Assembly (NCBI GenBank): GCA_010909165.1
Contig: MU008181.1
Span: forward strand, 62,001-126,000
Length of the DNA: 64,000 nucleotides
Direction of reading: 5' to 3'
From: Anthoceros angustus
Taxonomy: Eukaryota; Streptophyta; Anthocerotopsida; Anthocerotales; Anthocerotaceae
Of this stretch, positions 35,859 through 47,807 are shown in pieces; position 1 is the stretch's first letter, and the number at the start of each line of letters is the position of its first letter. The translations under genes and the position numbers were made by a program. The notes below the pieces were generated by a model that searched no databases, had not been told where the DNA came from, and worked only from the letters and a program-made list of their open reading frames with translations.

Positions 35859-36636
35859 GGACGATTTAAATTGCTAGGATCTTAAGGAATTGAAGATCGC
35901 ATACATTTATATTCCATCACTACAACAATATAGATGATATTAAGACAAAAATAAAGACAAAATGGAGACGAAATCCTCCCTCTAATGACGCGGCGGCCCA
36001 GAATGCATTCCGTCTTTACATTGTCATAACGAGAACGTCAGACAGCGGGCTAATGACACGGGAACCCCAGGCCTCCTCCCTTGGTTAACCCGCACGTCAG
36101 GGGAAATCCGTGCGGCTATCCGTCTCCATGAACGGACGGAAGAGGAGAACCGGACCGGCCCACCTCAAGCACCTCGGCCGTTGAGCGGACCGGCGAGTAA
36201 GTAAGCATGTCCGCCGTCCCCGTTCTCCACCAGACCCGGGTGTGCGTACGACGTCCGCACACAATGTCCGGTGGTGGCTGACGTCGCAGGCGCAGACCGT
36301 GCTGCTAGTACGGTTCCTGTTTTGAATTCCAAACATAGTTTTTGTCCTCCCCGGGTGGTGTTCGCGCCAGCTATTAGACTTAGCAACTGTCAATCCAGAT
36401 TTTCACGTCCCGCTGCAAAGCACGTCAACAGGTGCCACAGCTGTACAGCCTCAACAATCGGCTACGCTTGATTTTCACGATCGCACGTAACATCCGCCCG
36501 GGCCCGGGTTCCACAAAAAAGGGTGATGCCTGTTCAAAGTGATTCTGATAAGGATGCCCATTTACATTAGCGAAAGCACGTTCGGGAGCTCGTAATCAAA
36601 CACCCACGGCGTGCATTTGGTGCTTAGTCATGGAGT

Positions 36637-38107
36637 CTACAAAAAACGCAAGCAACAATTGCCCATGCCCCTAAAGATAGCGATGCGCAGGTAAAGTGGG
36701 GGGCCCATCCGGTTTAGCGCGTTTATGCTTTCGCGATGCACCACCGCAGGCAGCGGCTCGCTTTCCCGCATTCCCCAATCCGGTCCGAAGTGGTGTGGGC
36801 TTGTGTTTTGCAGTGGATTCCCCCTGTCGCTCCTCCCTTCGCACTCCCCCCACCTGGACATCGATCCCATGGGACCTGAGACACAATCCATGTGCATAGC
36901 CAATGCAAGATGTATCCACAATGGACATGGGCTGCTTACCGACGTCTGTCTCCTGTTCCGCGTTGCTCTTCCTGATGGTGCAGCTCCCGGTGACACTTGA
37001 GATGAAAGCACAATGTCAATGGCAGCCACGCATGCCGAAGTTCGACGCTGCTCCGTCCACCGACTTGTCCCGCCATGCGAAGCTTTAGGCGCTTCCATAT
37101 TGCCTCGCAGAACAACATCGTCCGGCTCAACACTGATCCTAACATGTTACGAATACAAACCCCAAGAAGTCGTTATAAGAAAACTCTAGGCTCACCACTG
37201 CAAGTGCGGGAGAAGGATGCGCCCGTCGACTCCATTGGCCCATCTCACGAGATGCAACCTTCTCCGGGACCACGGATTGTCGCCTCGAGAATCCAGCCAA
37301 TCCACCTTTTCCGTATGGATTTGTCCCCGCCTTGCCATGCTTTGCGATACGCGCTTCCACCGCCTTCCGCTGCTGTGGCACAGGCCACACGTCGTGGTTT
37401 GTTGCCAGCTCGCACACTCCGGCCTCCACAGCCTTCGTCCAGGCGGCCAAGCCCACATTGCCTGGTCGAAGATGGTCACCAGCTTCGCCCCGATTCCTCC
37501 TTAATTCCGCTGCCTCTCGGACCCTGGTTCGGACAAAATAATTGCGAGCCCGAAGACAATTGCTGAACCGTTTCTTGATGTAATCCCGATTCAAGACCTT
37601 TGGAAATTCTCGGGCAACCAAGTCCAGCAGACGAGTGCAGAGGGACTTGTCCTGCTGCGACCAGCAAGTCAAAATCTGCAGCCTGGTAACCACCAACTCG
37701 TGCACCCGGGCCATGAAGGCACTCTGGTCCGTGTCCCCTCCCCCCTGCCCAAACAGCCCTACTTCTTGTTCAACGACCGTCTTCAGTGTTGCTTGCACCA
37801 TCCCGTGGCCGTGAATGTGAGCAAGCGCCTTCAAAGCCGGTCCTAATGGCACCCCGGTGAAGCTCGCCACCAGATCGCTATCCACGTCTGCCCCAATTAC
37901 TGTGCTCGGATCTCCACCAACATCGATGAAGCTTTTATTCCATTGCGCATGAAAGGTGCCCTGTCCACATTGTAATTCCTCCGGCTCAGAGCCCTCACCC
38001 TCGCCACCTTCTAGCTCCTCCCCCCAGCCACCACCCATGCTCTCCTCCCCATCATCGCCCGATGTCCCCTCACACATGAGGCCCCCACGCTCTACCCAAG
38101 AAGGCAT
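36637..38107 (-). CDS. Second CACTA-encoded protein, putative accessory or DNA-binding factor
   Basis: The main exon runs from Met at 38107 to about 37190. It has an acidic Gly/Glu-rich N-terminus (residues about 10-45), then a helical region (FMARVHELVVTRLQILTCW, LLDLVAREFPKVLNRDYIKK) and a basic segment (FVRTRVREAAELRRNRGE). After an intron the frame can continue from about 37130 (VEPDDVVLRGN) to 36637. It lies inside the CACTA element, downstream of the transposase and in the same orientation, the position of TNPA-like genes. No known domain is recognised. The function is inferred from context only. Confidence 0.5.
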
Positions 38108-38510
38108 CTTTCACCGCGACCTCAATAACCAGGTGAGACACACAATCCTGGGATTAGCAGAACAACGAGGAAGCGGCGAAAGGGAAAGAGAGCGCTAGAC
38201 TTGCACTGGGAACATACCATTGAACTATGCACATGGCCAAAACGCGGACATGAAGACCCTACCCATTGCAGCGTTTGCTCGGAAGTTCAAACCCCAATGT
38301 ATCCTTGCATTGGCGGTCTCACGATCAGGAAAGTCTGGCACACTTTGGATGACGCCATCTCCCTGACATGGCGACCAGGTGGCAGGGCTTGGCTCACGCC
38401 GATGGCATGAGCCGGCGGCCCACTTCACCTCAATAGCCTTCAGACCGTGACATAAGGGAACATGGGCGCAAAACCGCAACAGCAGCGTAAGAGCGACCTG
38501 GGTCATGACT

Positions 38511-40730
38511 GGAAGCTCCTTTGGATTTCGGCTTCTTGCGTGCTTGTAATGACACAAAGCTCTTCTCGACCACCGGCTTGCCATCTCCATCTCCAACACA
38601 TCCATATCGGCACCTCGCACATCCTCGCTAACCTCCGGATCCATGTCGGCTTCCATGAAGGCCTGTGGTGTGGAGCAGATAAAATGGAAGGAGTCAAGGC
38701 CCTCCAAACTCAATCAAGTGGCACGAGTCTTTTCCGTGACCTCTCGATCGGCAAGACATGGAATCTCTAGCATACGGCCCTAGTCCCATTCAAATTTTGT
38801 CAAGATACGCACCGCGCGCCGCTAGTGAATAAAGTGCATCCACATCACTACACCGGCTTGAGGCCATGGGTCTCACGGCGAACCCCGTGACGCAAGACGC
38901 AGTGGCTGATCATTGCAGTAAATCCGTGACTCGTCAAAATCAATGCACAGTGCCGGAATAAGACCACACACACTGCGGCTTGACCACGATTTGGGTGCTT
39001 TGACCGACCCACTCTTTTAAACCCTCCCCACCAACACACTCGACGAGTGCCATGGAGGACCCACGATATCAAGAGTCGATGCCCTTCAAGATGAAGATGC
39101 TCCTCCTCTATTAACACCGAGCTTGTGCCAAGAGTCTCCCGCCACCACCGAGCTTGTGACAACAGACACGCAGCCTAGCAATGCCGCAATTACCGTGGCT
39201 CGATGCCTCCTGCACCGGATCGCCGATGATGAGGCCGAAAGCCGGACGATGGGTTCTAAACAGGTCATGGTGGAAGCTCCTTTGGATTTCGGCTTCTTGC
39301 GTGCTTGTAATGACACAAAGCTCTTCTCGACCACCAGCTTGCCATCTCCATCTCCAACACATCCATATCGGCACCTCGCACATCCTCGCTAACCTCCGGA
39401 TCCATGTCGGCTTCCATGAAGGCCTGTGGTGTGGAGCAGATAAAATGGAAGGAGTCAAGGCCCTCCAAACTCAATCAAGTGGCACGAGTCTTTTCCGTGA
39501 CCTCTCGATCGGCAAGACATGGAATCTCTAGCATACGGCCCTAGTCCCATTCAAATTTTGTCAAGATACGCACCGCGCGCCGCTAGTGAATAAAGTGCAT
39601 CCACATCACTACACCGGCTTGAGGCCATGGGTCTCACGGCGAACCCCGTGACGCAAGACGCAGTGGCTGATCATTGCAGTAAATCCGTGACTCGTCAAAA
39701 TCAATGCACAGTGCCGGAATAAGACCACACACACTGCGGCTTGACCACGATTTGGGTGCTTTGACCGACCCACTCTTTTAAACCCTCCCCACCAACACAC
39801 TCGACGAGTGCCATGGAGGACCCACGATATCAAGAGTCGATGCCCTTCAAGATGAAGATGCTCCTCCTCTATTAACACCGAGCTTGTGCCAAGAGTCTCC
39901 CGCCACCACCGAGCTTGTGACAACAGACACGCAGCCTAGCAATGCCGCAATTACCGTGGCTCGATGCCTCCTGCACCGGATCGCCGATGATGAGGCCGAA
40001 AGCCGGACGATGGGTTCTAAACAGGTCATGGTGGAAGCTCCTTTGGATTTCGGCTTCTTGCGTGCTTGTAATGACACAAAGCTCTTCTCGACCACCAGCT
40101 TGCCATCTCCATCTCAACACATCCATATCGGCGGCACCTCGCACATCCTCGCTAACCTCCGGATCCATGTCGGCTTCCATGAAGGCTGTGGTGTGGAGCA
40201 GATAAAATGGAAGGAGTCAAGGCCCTCCAAACTCAATCAAGTGGCACAGTCTTTTCCGTGACCTCGGCGGTGGCATCGGAATCTCTAGCATACGGCCCTA
40301 GTCCCATTCTTGTCGCCTCGCACCATCGTCGCTTATGAATAAAGTGCATCCACATCACTACACCGGCTTGGCAGTTTGCGGTCTGCGAGCTGGCGAACCA
40401 CATGACGTCGATGAGCAGGGGCGAGGCTGCTGCGAAATCCGTGACTCGTCGTGCAAAAATTGGCAGAGTCGGAATAAGACCACACACACTGCGGCTTGAC
40501 CACGATTTGGGTGCTTTGGTGACCACTCTTTTAAACCTCACCAACACACTCGGAGTGCCATGGAGGACCCACGATATCAGAGTCGATGCCCTTCAAGATG
40601 AAGATGCTCCCTCTTCTCAATCTTGAGCTTGTGCCAAGAGTCTCCCGCCACCACCGAGCTTGTGACAGCGGATCGCAGCTACTTGTCTGCAATTCGCTGT
40701 GCCTCCCGGCCGGGATCGCCGATGATGAGG
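38511..40730. repeat. 761-bp tandem triplication inside the CACTA element
   Basis: Copies start at 38511, 39272 and 40033, an offset of exactly 761 bp each time. Where I compared copies 1 and 2 they are almost identical (one difference at 38573, ACCGGCTT versus ACCAGCTT). Copy 3 has many small deletions and a diverged right part. The repeated block contains no recognised domain. Confidence 0.95.
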
Positions 40731-40975
40731 CCGGCGGGCGATGGGTTCTCTGCGAAGTCATTCGGCTTCTCAACTCCTGCATGGACTGCGTCATATGTTC
40801 AATGCCATTTCGGCCTTCAGACATTACCTTGTGCCCGAGGCACGAGCGGGCTGCGGTTGTGCGGAAAGCCGAGTGAGTGTGTCCATGAGGTCAGGCCCCA
40901 GCAACATGTCTTGTAATTGTATCATCCTATGCATGTCTTGTATTTGTAAGCCACTTGTTAATCATCCCACACATT

Positions 40976-43900
40976 CTAACTGTCGAACTTCGCAGGTACA
41001 GGTGTGCAAATCATCCACCCGTTGCGTCTGGGCATAACATCTCTGTGTGCCAATACTTGCCTCACATGGGCAGGGAACGTGAAAGGCCCTGTCTGGTGGT
41101 CGCGGTGGTATCGATAAGGTCTGCGAGTGTCAACATTAAAGAAGCCAGAGAAATCGCGGACCATGGACACTGGGTTGCCATCGACGCTGCACTCGAACCA
41201 ATCCACCTCGAAAACCATGAAGCTTAGGTCCCCCTCTTCACAAGCCACCTCCAGAATCCGTTTAATCTGGCCGAAAAAGTCCGGTGGAGCATCATGTCCT
41301 TCCATCTCGAACTGGCCATGGACCCAACTGTCTCGAGTGGCTTGCCGATTCTCGTCCAGCTTTGGTCCCGAAATGATATCCATGTGACTCGAGTCCTCGA
41401 TATGTCATTGTCGTGAGCGTGGCCCCCAAGCCAAGGCTATGATGTCTGCTTTGTTGTCCATGTCATCAAAGGCACCCGCATGCGTTCTGTTTAAGCCATG
41501 TGATGAAGTCCATGCCTTGGGGATTACACGTTGTACATCCGCCACATGGCTCCATAGTGCTTGAGTGTAGGACAAGGTACCAATGAAGTCATGCTCGCCG
41601 TCGCGCCGCTAGTTTTCACGCTCTTCCCGATAGGCCTCTCATCGCCCTTTCCAGAGAGTCTGACGCCAAACAAATGGGCCTGGTCAGGATGCGTTGCGGA
41701 TAAGTATTCTGCCGCGTAATGCATTGCTTCCATGGCCATATAACGGGTGGCCATGCTCCCTTCAGGTCGTGCTTTCTGTCGGACATGGTTCTTCAGGACG
41801 AGCATGTACCTTTTGAATGGGTACATCCAACGGCAGTGGACAGTGCCATGGGTCTCAACCTCCTCGACCAAATGTATAATTAGATGTTCCATGATGTTCC
41901 AAAAAACAGAGGGCATAACACTTTCCAGGGCAATGGCGACATCAATAGCATGTGCTTTCATAGTTGGCAAGTCAGCCAAACTGATGTCCTTTGACATATC
42001 CACGGTATAGCGCTCGCTTTGTAATGTCTATACTGTGCCCATCCAATCGTCCTCTTAGCGCAATGGGTAAGTAATCTGCGATGAGGCAATGCCGATCATG
42101 GCTCTTCATCCCTGTCACTTTCTCTCCTGCAATGCACGGAGATTAGCAATCCCGGAGGCTGATGTCCGCTATTTCGCGTTCACGACCTCCGGATGGCCCC
42201 TACCCAAAACATAAGATGCATCCGCATATGAGCTTCTCCATCCTCATGTATGGGCCACAACTGTGGCTTTGAATCATTTTCTTCCATGTCGATGCGAGCA
42301 TTAAGAGTGTCCCATCGGATAGGACATGCCAAATGGCTCGGCAATTGTTTGCCTCGACGCATGACGCCCTTCGTCTACGCTTTTCAATTCCCTACAATGC
42401 AATGATAACCCGTGAGAAACACTCTTGTGTGGCCCTATATACTGCCAATGCACTGAACTCGGGATAAAGCTTGTCTTACCCGCAGGTATGGGAGGGCCCT
42501 GAACAATGTAGACTCGGGCGAATCGACTGTGGCTGTGCGCCAGAAACAAGATCGCCGCATGCATATCCGTCCACCATATCGCCTCACGATTGCAATGGAG
42601 TCTGGCCCGGAGGTTGTTGAAGAAATCCAGCTTTTCCTGCCTCCTCGGGTCGTCTATGGGGCACCAGCGCCGGTGACCCTCGACGATCAATTTGTTCAGA
42701 GCGGAGGACCATCGGGGCTGGAGGGACTCCCCGCAATCCGTGCAAGCCATATAGCCACGGACCTGTAAACCAAAGAAGTGACCGAGGCCTGGGTAGTCGC
42801 AAGTGGCCGTGAGGAGTGCTGCACGGAGGCAGAAATGTCTTTGAGGATGCCCTATCGGCTTGGAGCTGTCAGTAGCCGGGATGCCCTGGAACAAAATTGC
42901 TAATTCAGAAAGCAAAGGTGCAAGGTAGATATCCATGTTAGAAGTGCGGGCACAGGATTAGCAGGCATAAGGATGCTATTTTTCTTGTGAGACCAAGGAG
43001 GGAGGTTGTGTATGACCAAAAGCACGAATGGCGAGTATGAGCTAGGCCGATGTCCTCCGGTTCAATCCATCGGTAGAGATGCCGAGGCGGACGTTACGGT
43101 GATCGGCCCCTAGCAGAGGCTGATCCGATGCCGCCCAAGCCCTTGTATCCGCCAGATCTGGCTGACATTTCAATCTACACTTCTTCTTTGTGGAATGCCA
43201 AGACATGAGGCGTGCAAATTTCGGAATCATGAACAGCCGTTTGAGTCGCTCGCTTATGGGGAAGTAAAATAATGCCTTGCGGGCGATGGGGGCGCTTCGA
43301 GGTGCACCCAGCAAGTGGCGAGCCTCACCACAAACCGGGCACTGAGTCTCATCGGCATAATCCCCCAAAATATACAGCAATCTTTGACGCAGGCGTCGAT
43401 CCGTTGATGGCTGTGTCCAACCTTGAGCATAATAGCCTGGGCTGCCTTCCTGGATGGTGGCATAGCATTAGAATTGGGAAGGATATGCGGCGGTGAAAGT
43501 GAGAGACATTCCATCTCAAATTCAAATCGGTCTTGGATGCTCGTGATTACAGCAGCCGTGTCTAGTTTGGTTGCCTTGTTGGTTGCCTGGGCCTGCACTA
43601 CCCATAGCGGGGTCTTGCCTTCAATGTCCAAAGCCTCTTTCCAACGGTCTTCCTTGATCGAAGATGTCACGGGCATTGGGGTCTCTGCTGTAGGCATCAC
43701 TGTCTGAATGTTGGACATCGCGTGGGGCATCTGGGAGGGGCAGCAGAGGAGGGGAAGGCGGGGAGGGAGGCCGGGATGTCGAGGTCGCCGCCGAGCCCCC
43801 CGGGCTAGTGCCAATTTGCCGGATGAAGACATCCTGCACCGTCAAACCCTGTAACACACAGAAGGCAGGTTGAAGCAGTGGCGACGAGACGAGCACAATA

Positions 43901-44083
43901 GAGCATCAACAACATGACATCGGGAAAAAAGGGCCTCACCCTAACAACCAGGAAAGCATCCCATGCCAGCACATGACGGCGAGAGATGTCTGCGCGGATC
44001 ATATGCCGGGGATTCCGACTTTGGCATTCTGGGCAAGGGCAATACATGGACGGTATTTGCCGATCGCGTAAAGGGGCCGCCAT
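40976..44083 (-). CDS. TNP2-type CACTA transposase, with a frame break
   Basis: Ordered TNP2 parts on the minus strand: an N-terminal YCPCPECQSRNPRHMIR (44050 down); the DUF/TNP2 start MLKVGHSHQRIDACVKDC, then YADETQCPVCGEARHLLG, RLKRLFMIPKFARLMSWH and NVRLGISTDGLN; the catalytic-region block MDIYLAPLLSELAILF, CDYPGLGHFFGLQVRGYMAC (42936 down); the DUF4218-like block HLIIHLVEEVETHGTVHCRW (42003-41524); and a DUF4216-like end FMVFEVDWFECSVDG (41383-40976). At 43362-43366 a C5 run (G5 on the coding strand) splits the frame between CCIFWG and DYADE. One extra G would restore the family spacing. Other exon joins are not resolved. Confidence 0.85.
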
Positions 44084-44623
44084 TGCCGTGAACGCCTATG
44101 GTCTCCGAAGAAGCCGGGCTGAATGTGGGAGACGAGGTGCTGGCTGAATCCGGAGGCGGCCGGGATGCGGGACACCCGCGTTGGGGCGCGTACCAGGGGA
44201 CTCGTTGAAGCCAACGGCACCGACATGTACACATTTGGGCCGTGACAGCAACTGGTGGCTTTAAAGTCGAACCCCGTCGCGGGCGCTTACATTGCCAGCG
44301 CGCCAACCAGCGCAGGCAGCGGCTCGCACGCACGGCCGACACACCCTTCTCTACCATTTGTAAAGTCCTGTAAACTTTCCCCGGTAACTGGCAGCCACGC
44401 AAAGCCGGGGGCCGCGACTGCAGGCAGGATGTGTCGGTATGACGTGAGGGTGGCGTCTTTCATGCTTCGCAAGTTCCTTTAACCAGACGCCCTTCACCCG
44501 AGGTTCGCAATCATGCGCGTCATTAGGTCGGCAGAGTGTCATATGTGTAAGACGCACAAAAGATGTAGACCCGGACCGTCCTTAAGTCCTCGTCTTAATA
44601 CATTCAACATTGTTGTAGTGCAT

Positions 44624-45640
44624 GGAGCACAATAGTTGATTTTGTTCCAAGAGAAGGGTTGAAGTGTGCTACAAATTTCTATCGAAAGGATTCCAAGAAT
44701 CGGAATTCTCTACCAATACCGATTGTACCATTCTTAGACATTATAGTGACTTAAATCACGTAGCTTTCAATCACATGTTCAGAGGTTTGCTTAATGTTGC
44801 CACTAACAACGTCTTGGTCTATATCAATCGCCAACCATTTTCGTGTCTATGCAAGGCTTATAATGACTTGAAAGGTCTGATGCCGAATCTTTGGTTACTA
44901 TTTTGAGGAAATTTTGGAAGGCCCTCCTTTTTGACAGGCTTCTACATAGCATAGAATCCATTGACATGTTCCCGACAGACTTGGGACTTGAACATAAGAT
45001 CTCTTGCCATTCAAGGAACACTTGTATGGTCTTTCAGCATCGGAGTTTGAAACACTGGATGGTCTTTCAGCACTGGAGTTTAAAACACTGGATGGTCTTT
45101 CAGCACCGGAGTTTGGATCAAACAGTATGTAGTGCAGTCAGTTTCTGCTATTTTAGATTCATGTGCATAGGAAGCCTACATGCCTTGTGTGTATGCACAC
45201 TGCAAACACATGGACTATGTGCCTGGTAAGGGTTGATATAATATGTTCGGTTTGTGTAGATATTAGTGTTCGTATAGACCAGAAGATTTTTGATTGGCAA
45301 CTACACCACTAATGAACATGCATATGAAGCCTGGATGTATGGCCAATTTTTTTGTTAAGTAGTTGCTCTTATTTCCTAAAGTGGCTCAAATCCTTTTTCA
45401 AGGATCACGTACAGATCGTGTGGGTGATGCATGTCATGGCCCTCAGTATAATGGATCCTAGTATGATCCCAATTATTCTAGAGCTCCTTGGCTCTCCAAA
45501 GAGAAAAGGGATTGGGTAAAGCATTGTCTTTGAAGCAAGATTAAGTGTTAGAGATTTTGCCTCAGCATGTTGCAGTTGTGTACGAGAAGATGAATCAGTT
45601 GTGTACGAGAAGATGAATCATTACATAGGTCGTGAGCATG
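44624..45640. other. AT-rich spacer right of the CACTA element
   Basis: About 1 kb. It holds the 33-bp repeat at 45028-45115 and a 23-bp doublet (GTTGTGTACGAGAAGATGAA) near 45575-45620. The short ORFs here are unassigned and may be the decayed 5' part of the MULE remnant. Confidence 0.4.
45028..45115. repeat. 33-bp tandem repeat
   Basis: GGTCTTTCAGCA starts at 45028, 45061 and 45094. The array encodes an 11-residue in-frame repeat (MVFQHRSLKHW). Confidence 0.9.
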
Positions 45641-46330
45641 GAGAAGACGTCGAAGATGACTACATGCAGCGAAAGGACATGCTATGCATGAAACGATAAG
45701 TGGAAGCGGGTGAGTGGAAGTTAGACCTCGATGATGCCAAGTCCACTGAGATGTGGTTGAAATTGTATGCTAATCAAATATTCCATAGATCGAAACCAAC
45801 TGAACCTTTTGTTTTAGGGTTGCAAACTTGTTTCATGCAGCAGACGTGAATCAAGCATGGCAATAATAAAATTTTAGTCATGGACGCCACGGTTGGAATG
45901 AACAAGTATAGATACCACGTGTTTAGGGTATCGTGTTTAGGGTATCGATGGTTTTTTATCAGCACCTAAGTGGTATTCCAGTGGTTTTTTATCAGCACCT
46001 AAATGGTATTCCAGTGGTTCTTTATCAGCTCCTACATGATATTCTAGTGGCTTGGGCACTAATACTGGAGGCCACTATTGTTTCCGTAGTGTCGTGGTTG
46101 GTGCCACTTCGAAGACTAGCTCTTACAACATGTTCAACATGAGTGCCTAGTTGTTTTCTAGTGGATGCTTGTTGAGCAAAGATAACTACATTCAACAGGT
46201 ATGAGAGGTCAAGATATATGTTGCTTTGTGTCTATGGCATGTTAGGAAGAGGTCAAGATATATGTTGTTTTCTGCCTATGGCATGTTAGGAAGGCATGAC
46301 AGCGTAATCTATTGAAGAAGGTCAAAGTGA
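45640..46330 (+). pseudogene. MULE transposase remnant
   Basis: Order of motifs: MWLKLYANQIFHRSKPTEPF, then a stop, then KILVMDATVGMNKYRYHVF, which matches the first catalytic Asp block of Mutator-like transposases (family form DATFGTN). Then comes HLNGIPVV (family DHRNGIPVA) and, after frameshifts, RNLLKKVKVTYWCKEEDTG. Multiple stops and two local tandem repeats break the frame. No terminal repeats found. Confidence 0.65.
45950..46045. repeat. 33-bp tandem repeat inside the MULE remnant
   Basis: GGTTTTTTATCAGCACC starts at 45950 and 45983, with a diverged copy at 46016. The unit encodes FYQHLNGIPVV, a transposase motif, repeated in frame. A separate 45-bp doublet lies at 46204-46290. Confidence 0.9.
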
Positions 46331-46824
46331 CGTATTGGTGCAAGGAAGAAGATACGGGCAGCTATTGCGGAGATCATGTGTGTAAGAGGCCACAATACAC
46401 TAGATTATATTATCGCACGGGGTAAGGTATGCATAGGTAAAATCTTCATCGGAATTGCTGAAGTGCTTTATCTTCCAAGCCTTTATCGCGCTGGAAAAAT
46501 TACACAAAGTTGCGTTACATATCAGGGGTCATCGCCCGGGGGACCCATGGAAGCGTCGCCCATCGTCGTTTCCTTCCGGATAATGACGTGGCTATGTATA
46601 GGAACGCATTTTTGGCCATCGGGTATAGACTACTGTCGATGTGCAGGCCCGGCCACTGGTGTGGATAAAAGTCTCGGTAGACACAGTTTTACGGGCACAA
46701 GTTCCACCGTATACCTGGCTTTTGTCGTCCTGAAGATTTCCGGGAGAGGAGTTTTGGAACCCTACAAACTAATTCAATACTTGTGGAGGCATGCGGCGTG
46801 GATTCTCGCCGATTGATAGGACTG
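46331..46824. other. Upstream region of the SKA2-like gene
   Basis: About 500 bp with no supported gene. A long open frame reads through exon 1 from upstream but has no ATG before 46825 that fits the family. Confidence 0.4.
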
Positions 46825-47807
46825 ATGGAAAACGCTGTGGATGCCCTGGAGGCTCACTTCCGCAAGGCGCATGCTACTCTTTTGGTGGGTTGTCAGGAGC
46901 ATGCCTGGTGTGTGTATGGAATTGTTCGGGAGAGGGTTTTCCTAGGGTTGACATGCCGGTTGCGGTTTTTGATGGATTCTGCTGTAGTTCGTGCAACATA
47001 AACTGGAGCTGGAGTTCTCTGAGAGCTACGAGGACTACGTGAGTGACTGGCGTGAGCCACTTCTTGCACCAAGTTGAAACACTTTTCTGTCTCCTGACAT
47101 TGCCTCGCTCCTGTACGTGCAGGTGAATCCTATGAAACTGCTGTCTCGCATACGGAAGATCCAGGAGGACCTTCCCGCTATGGAAAAGGAGTGTGGAAAG
47201 CTCATTGCCTCCAAACAGGTAGTTTCATGGGCCCTCGCATTTCTGACAAGTTTGCACTTGCTGTTGTGTACGTATGTGGGAGAATGGTGGCGTCTTGGGT
47301 CCAAACTGAAGAGAAACGCACCTTCGATTTTAGGTCAGAGCTTGCCTGCAGAGCTTGATTCTCTTGGTGTTTGTAAGTTTGCAGGACCTCATCGATGCAG
47401 TGAGACAGAGCCTTGCGGGCAACAGGACATACATTCGCAACTTGCAAGCACGGGCCGGCTTGGCTTCTGCGGACGATGCTGATGACCCTGTTTTCAGCTC
47501 CTTCCAAGACGTAAGGCTCTCCTCGAACCCTGGGGTAGCCGGTTCCGTTGCTTATGCTGCAGACTCGAACTCCGCATCATTGGGCGTCTCCCGTAACTGT
47601 GTTGACATGTGGTGTGCTAATGCTAAAATCAGCTTCTCAAGGAATGGGACACTCAGCTGGGCTTGCAACCAGGTAATGCATGGTAAAACTCAATCCAGGC
47701 ATTCGGAGGCTATTCCTTCACGCTTTTGCGAGTTCCCTTGTCTAACCCTCATGTGGTTTGTCCGAGCAGGCTTGAGGCTCACCGATGCGCAGAACGCGAG
47801 GAACTAA
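46825..47807 (+). CDS. SKA2: SKA2-like spindle and kinetochore protein
   Basis: Six exons join in phase to 133 aa: 46825-46884, 46988-47038, 47123-47218, 47385-47510, 47642-47672, 47770-47807. SKA2 is a small helical subunit of the Ska complex, which couples kinetochores to microtubules. Family features: ENAVDALEAHFRKAHATLL, FVQHKLELEFSESYEDY, NPMKLLSRIRKIQEDLPAME, SKQDLIDAVRQSLAGNR and the acidic FSSFQDEWDTQL. The length matches plant SKA2 (At2g24970 type). I chose the ATG at 46825 because exon 1 then ends in phase 0. An upstream frame is open but starts only with GTG. The final exon and 3' region are tandemly triplicated downstream, so more than one terminal exon is available. Confidence 0.75.

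Larger units (their letters stand above)
35918..44620 (-). mobile_element. Complete CACTA (En/Spm) transposon, 8,703 bp
   Basis: The left end is CACTACAACAAT (35918-35929). The right end is its exact inverse, ATTGTTGTAGTG (44609-44620). Eight bases further in, both ends share TATTAAGAC at the same distance. A 3-bp target duplication CAT flanks both sides (35915-35917 and 44621-44623), the length expected for CACTA elements. Inside, on the minus strand, lie a TNP2-type transposase and a second ORF, plus a 761-bp tandem triplication. The matching ends and target site mean the insertion is structurally whole, although the transposase frame has at least one break. Confidence 0.95.

Noticed and set aside
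45920..45950. Two TTTAGGG words as a possible telomere-like tract
   Set aside because: Only one TTTAGGG per 14-15-bp unit, not a run, so it is a chance match.
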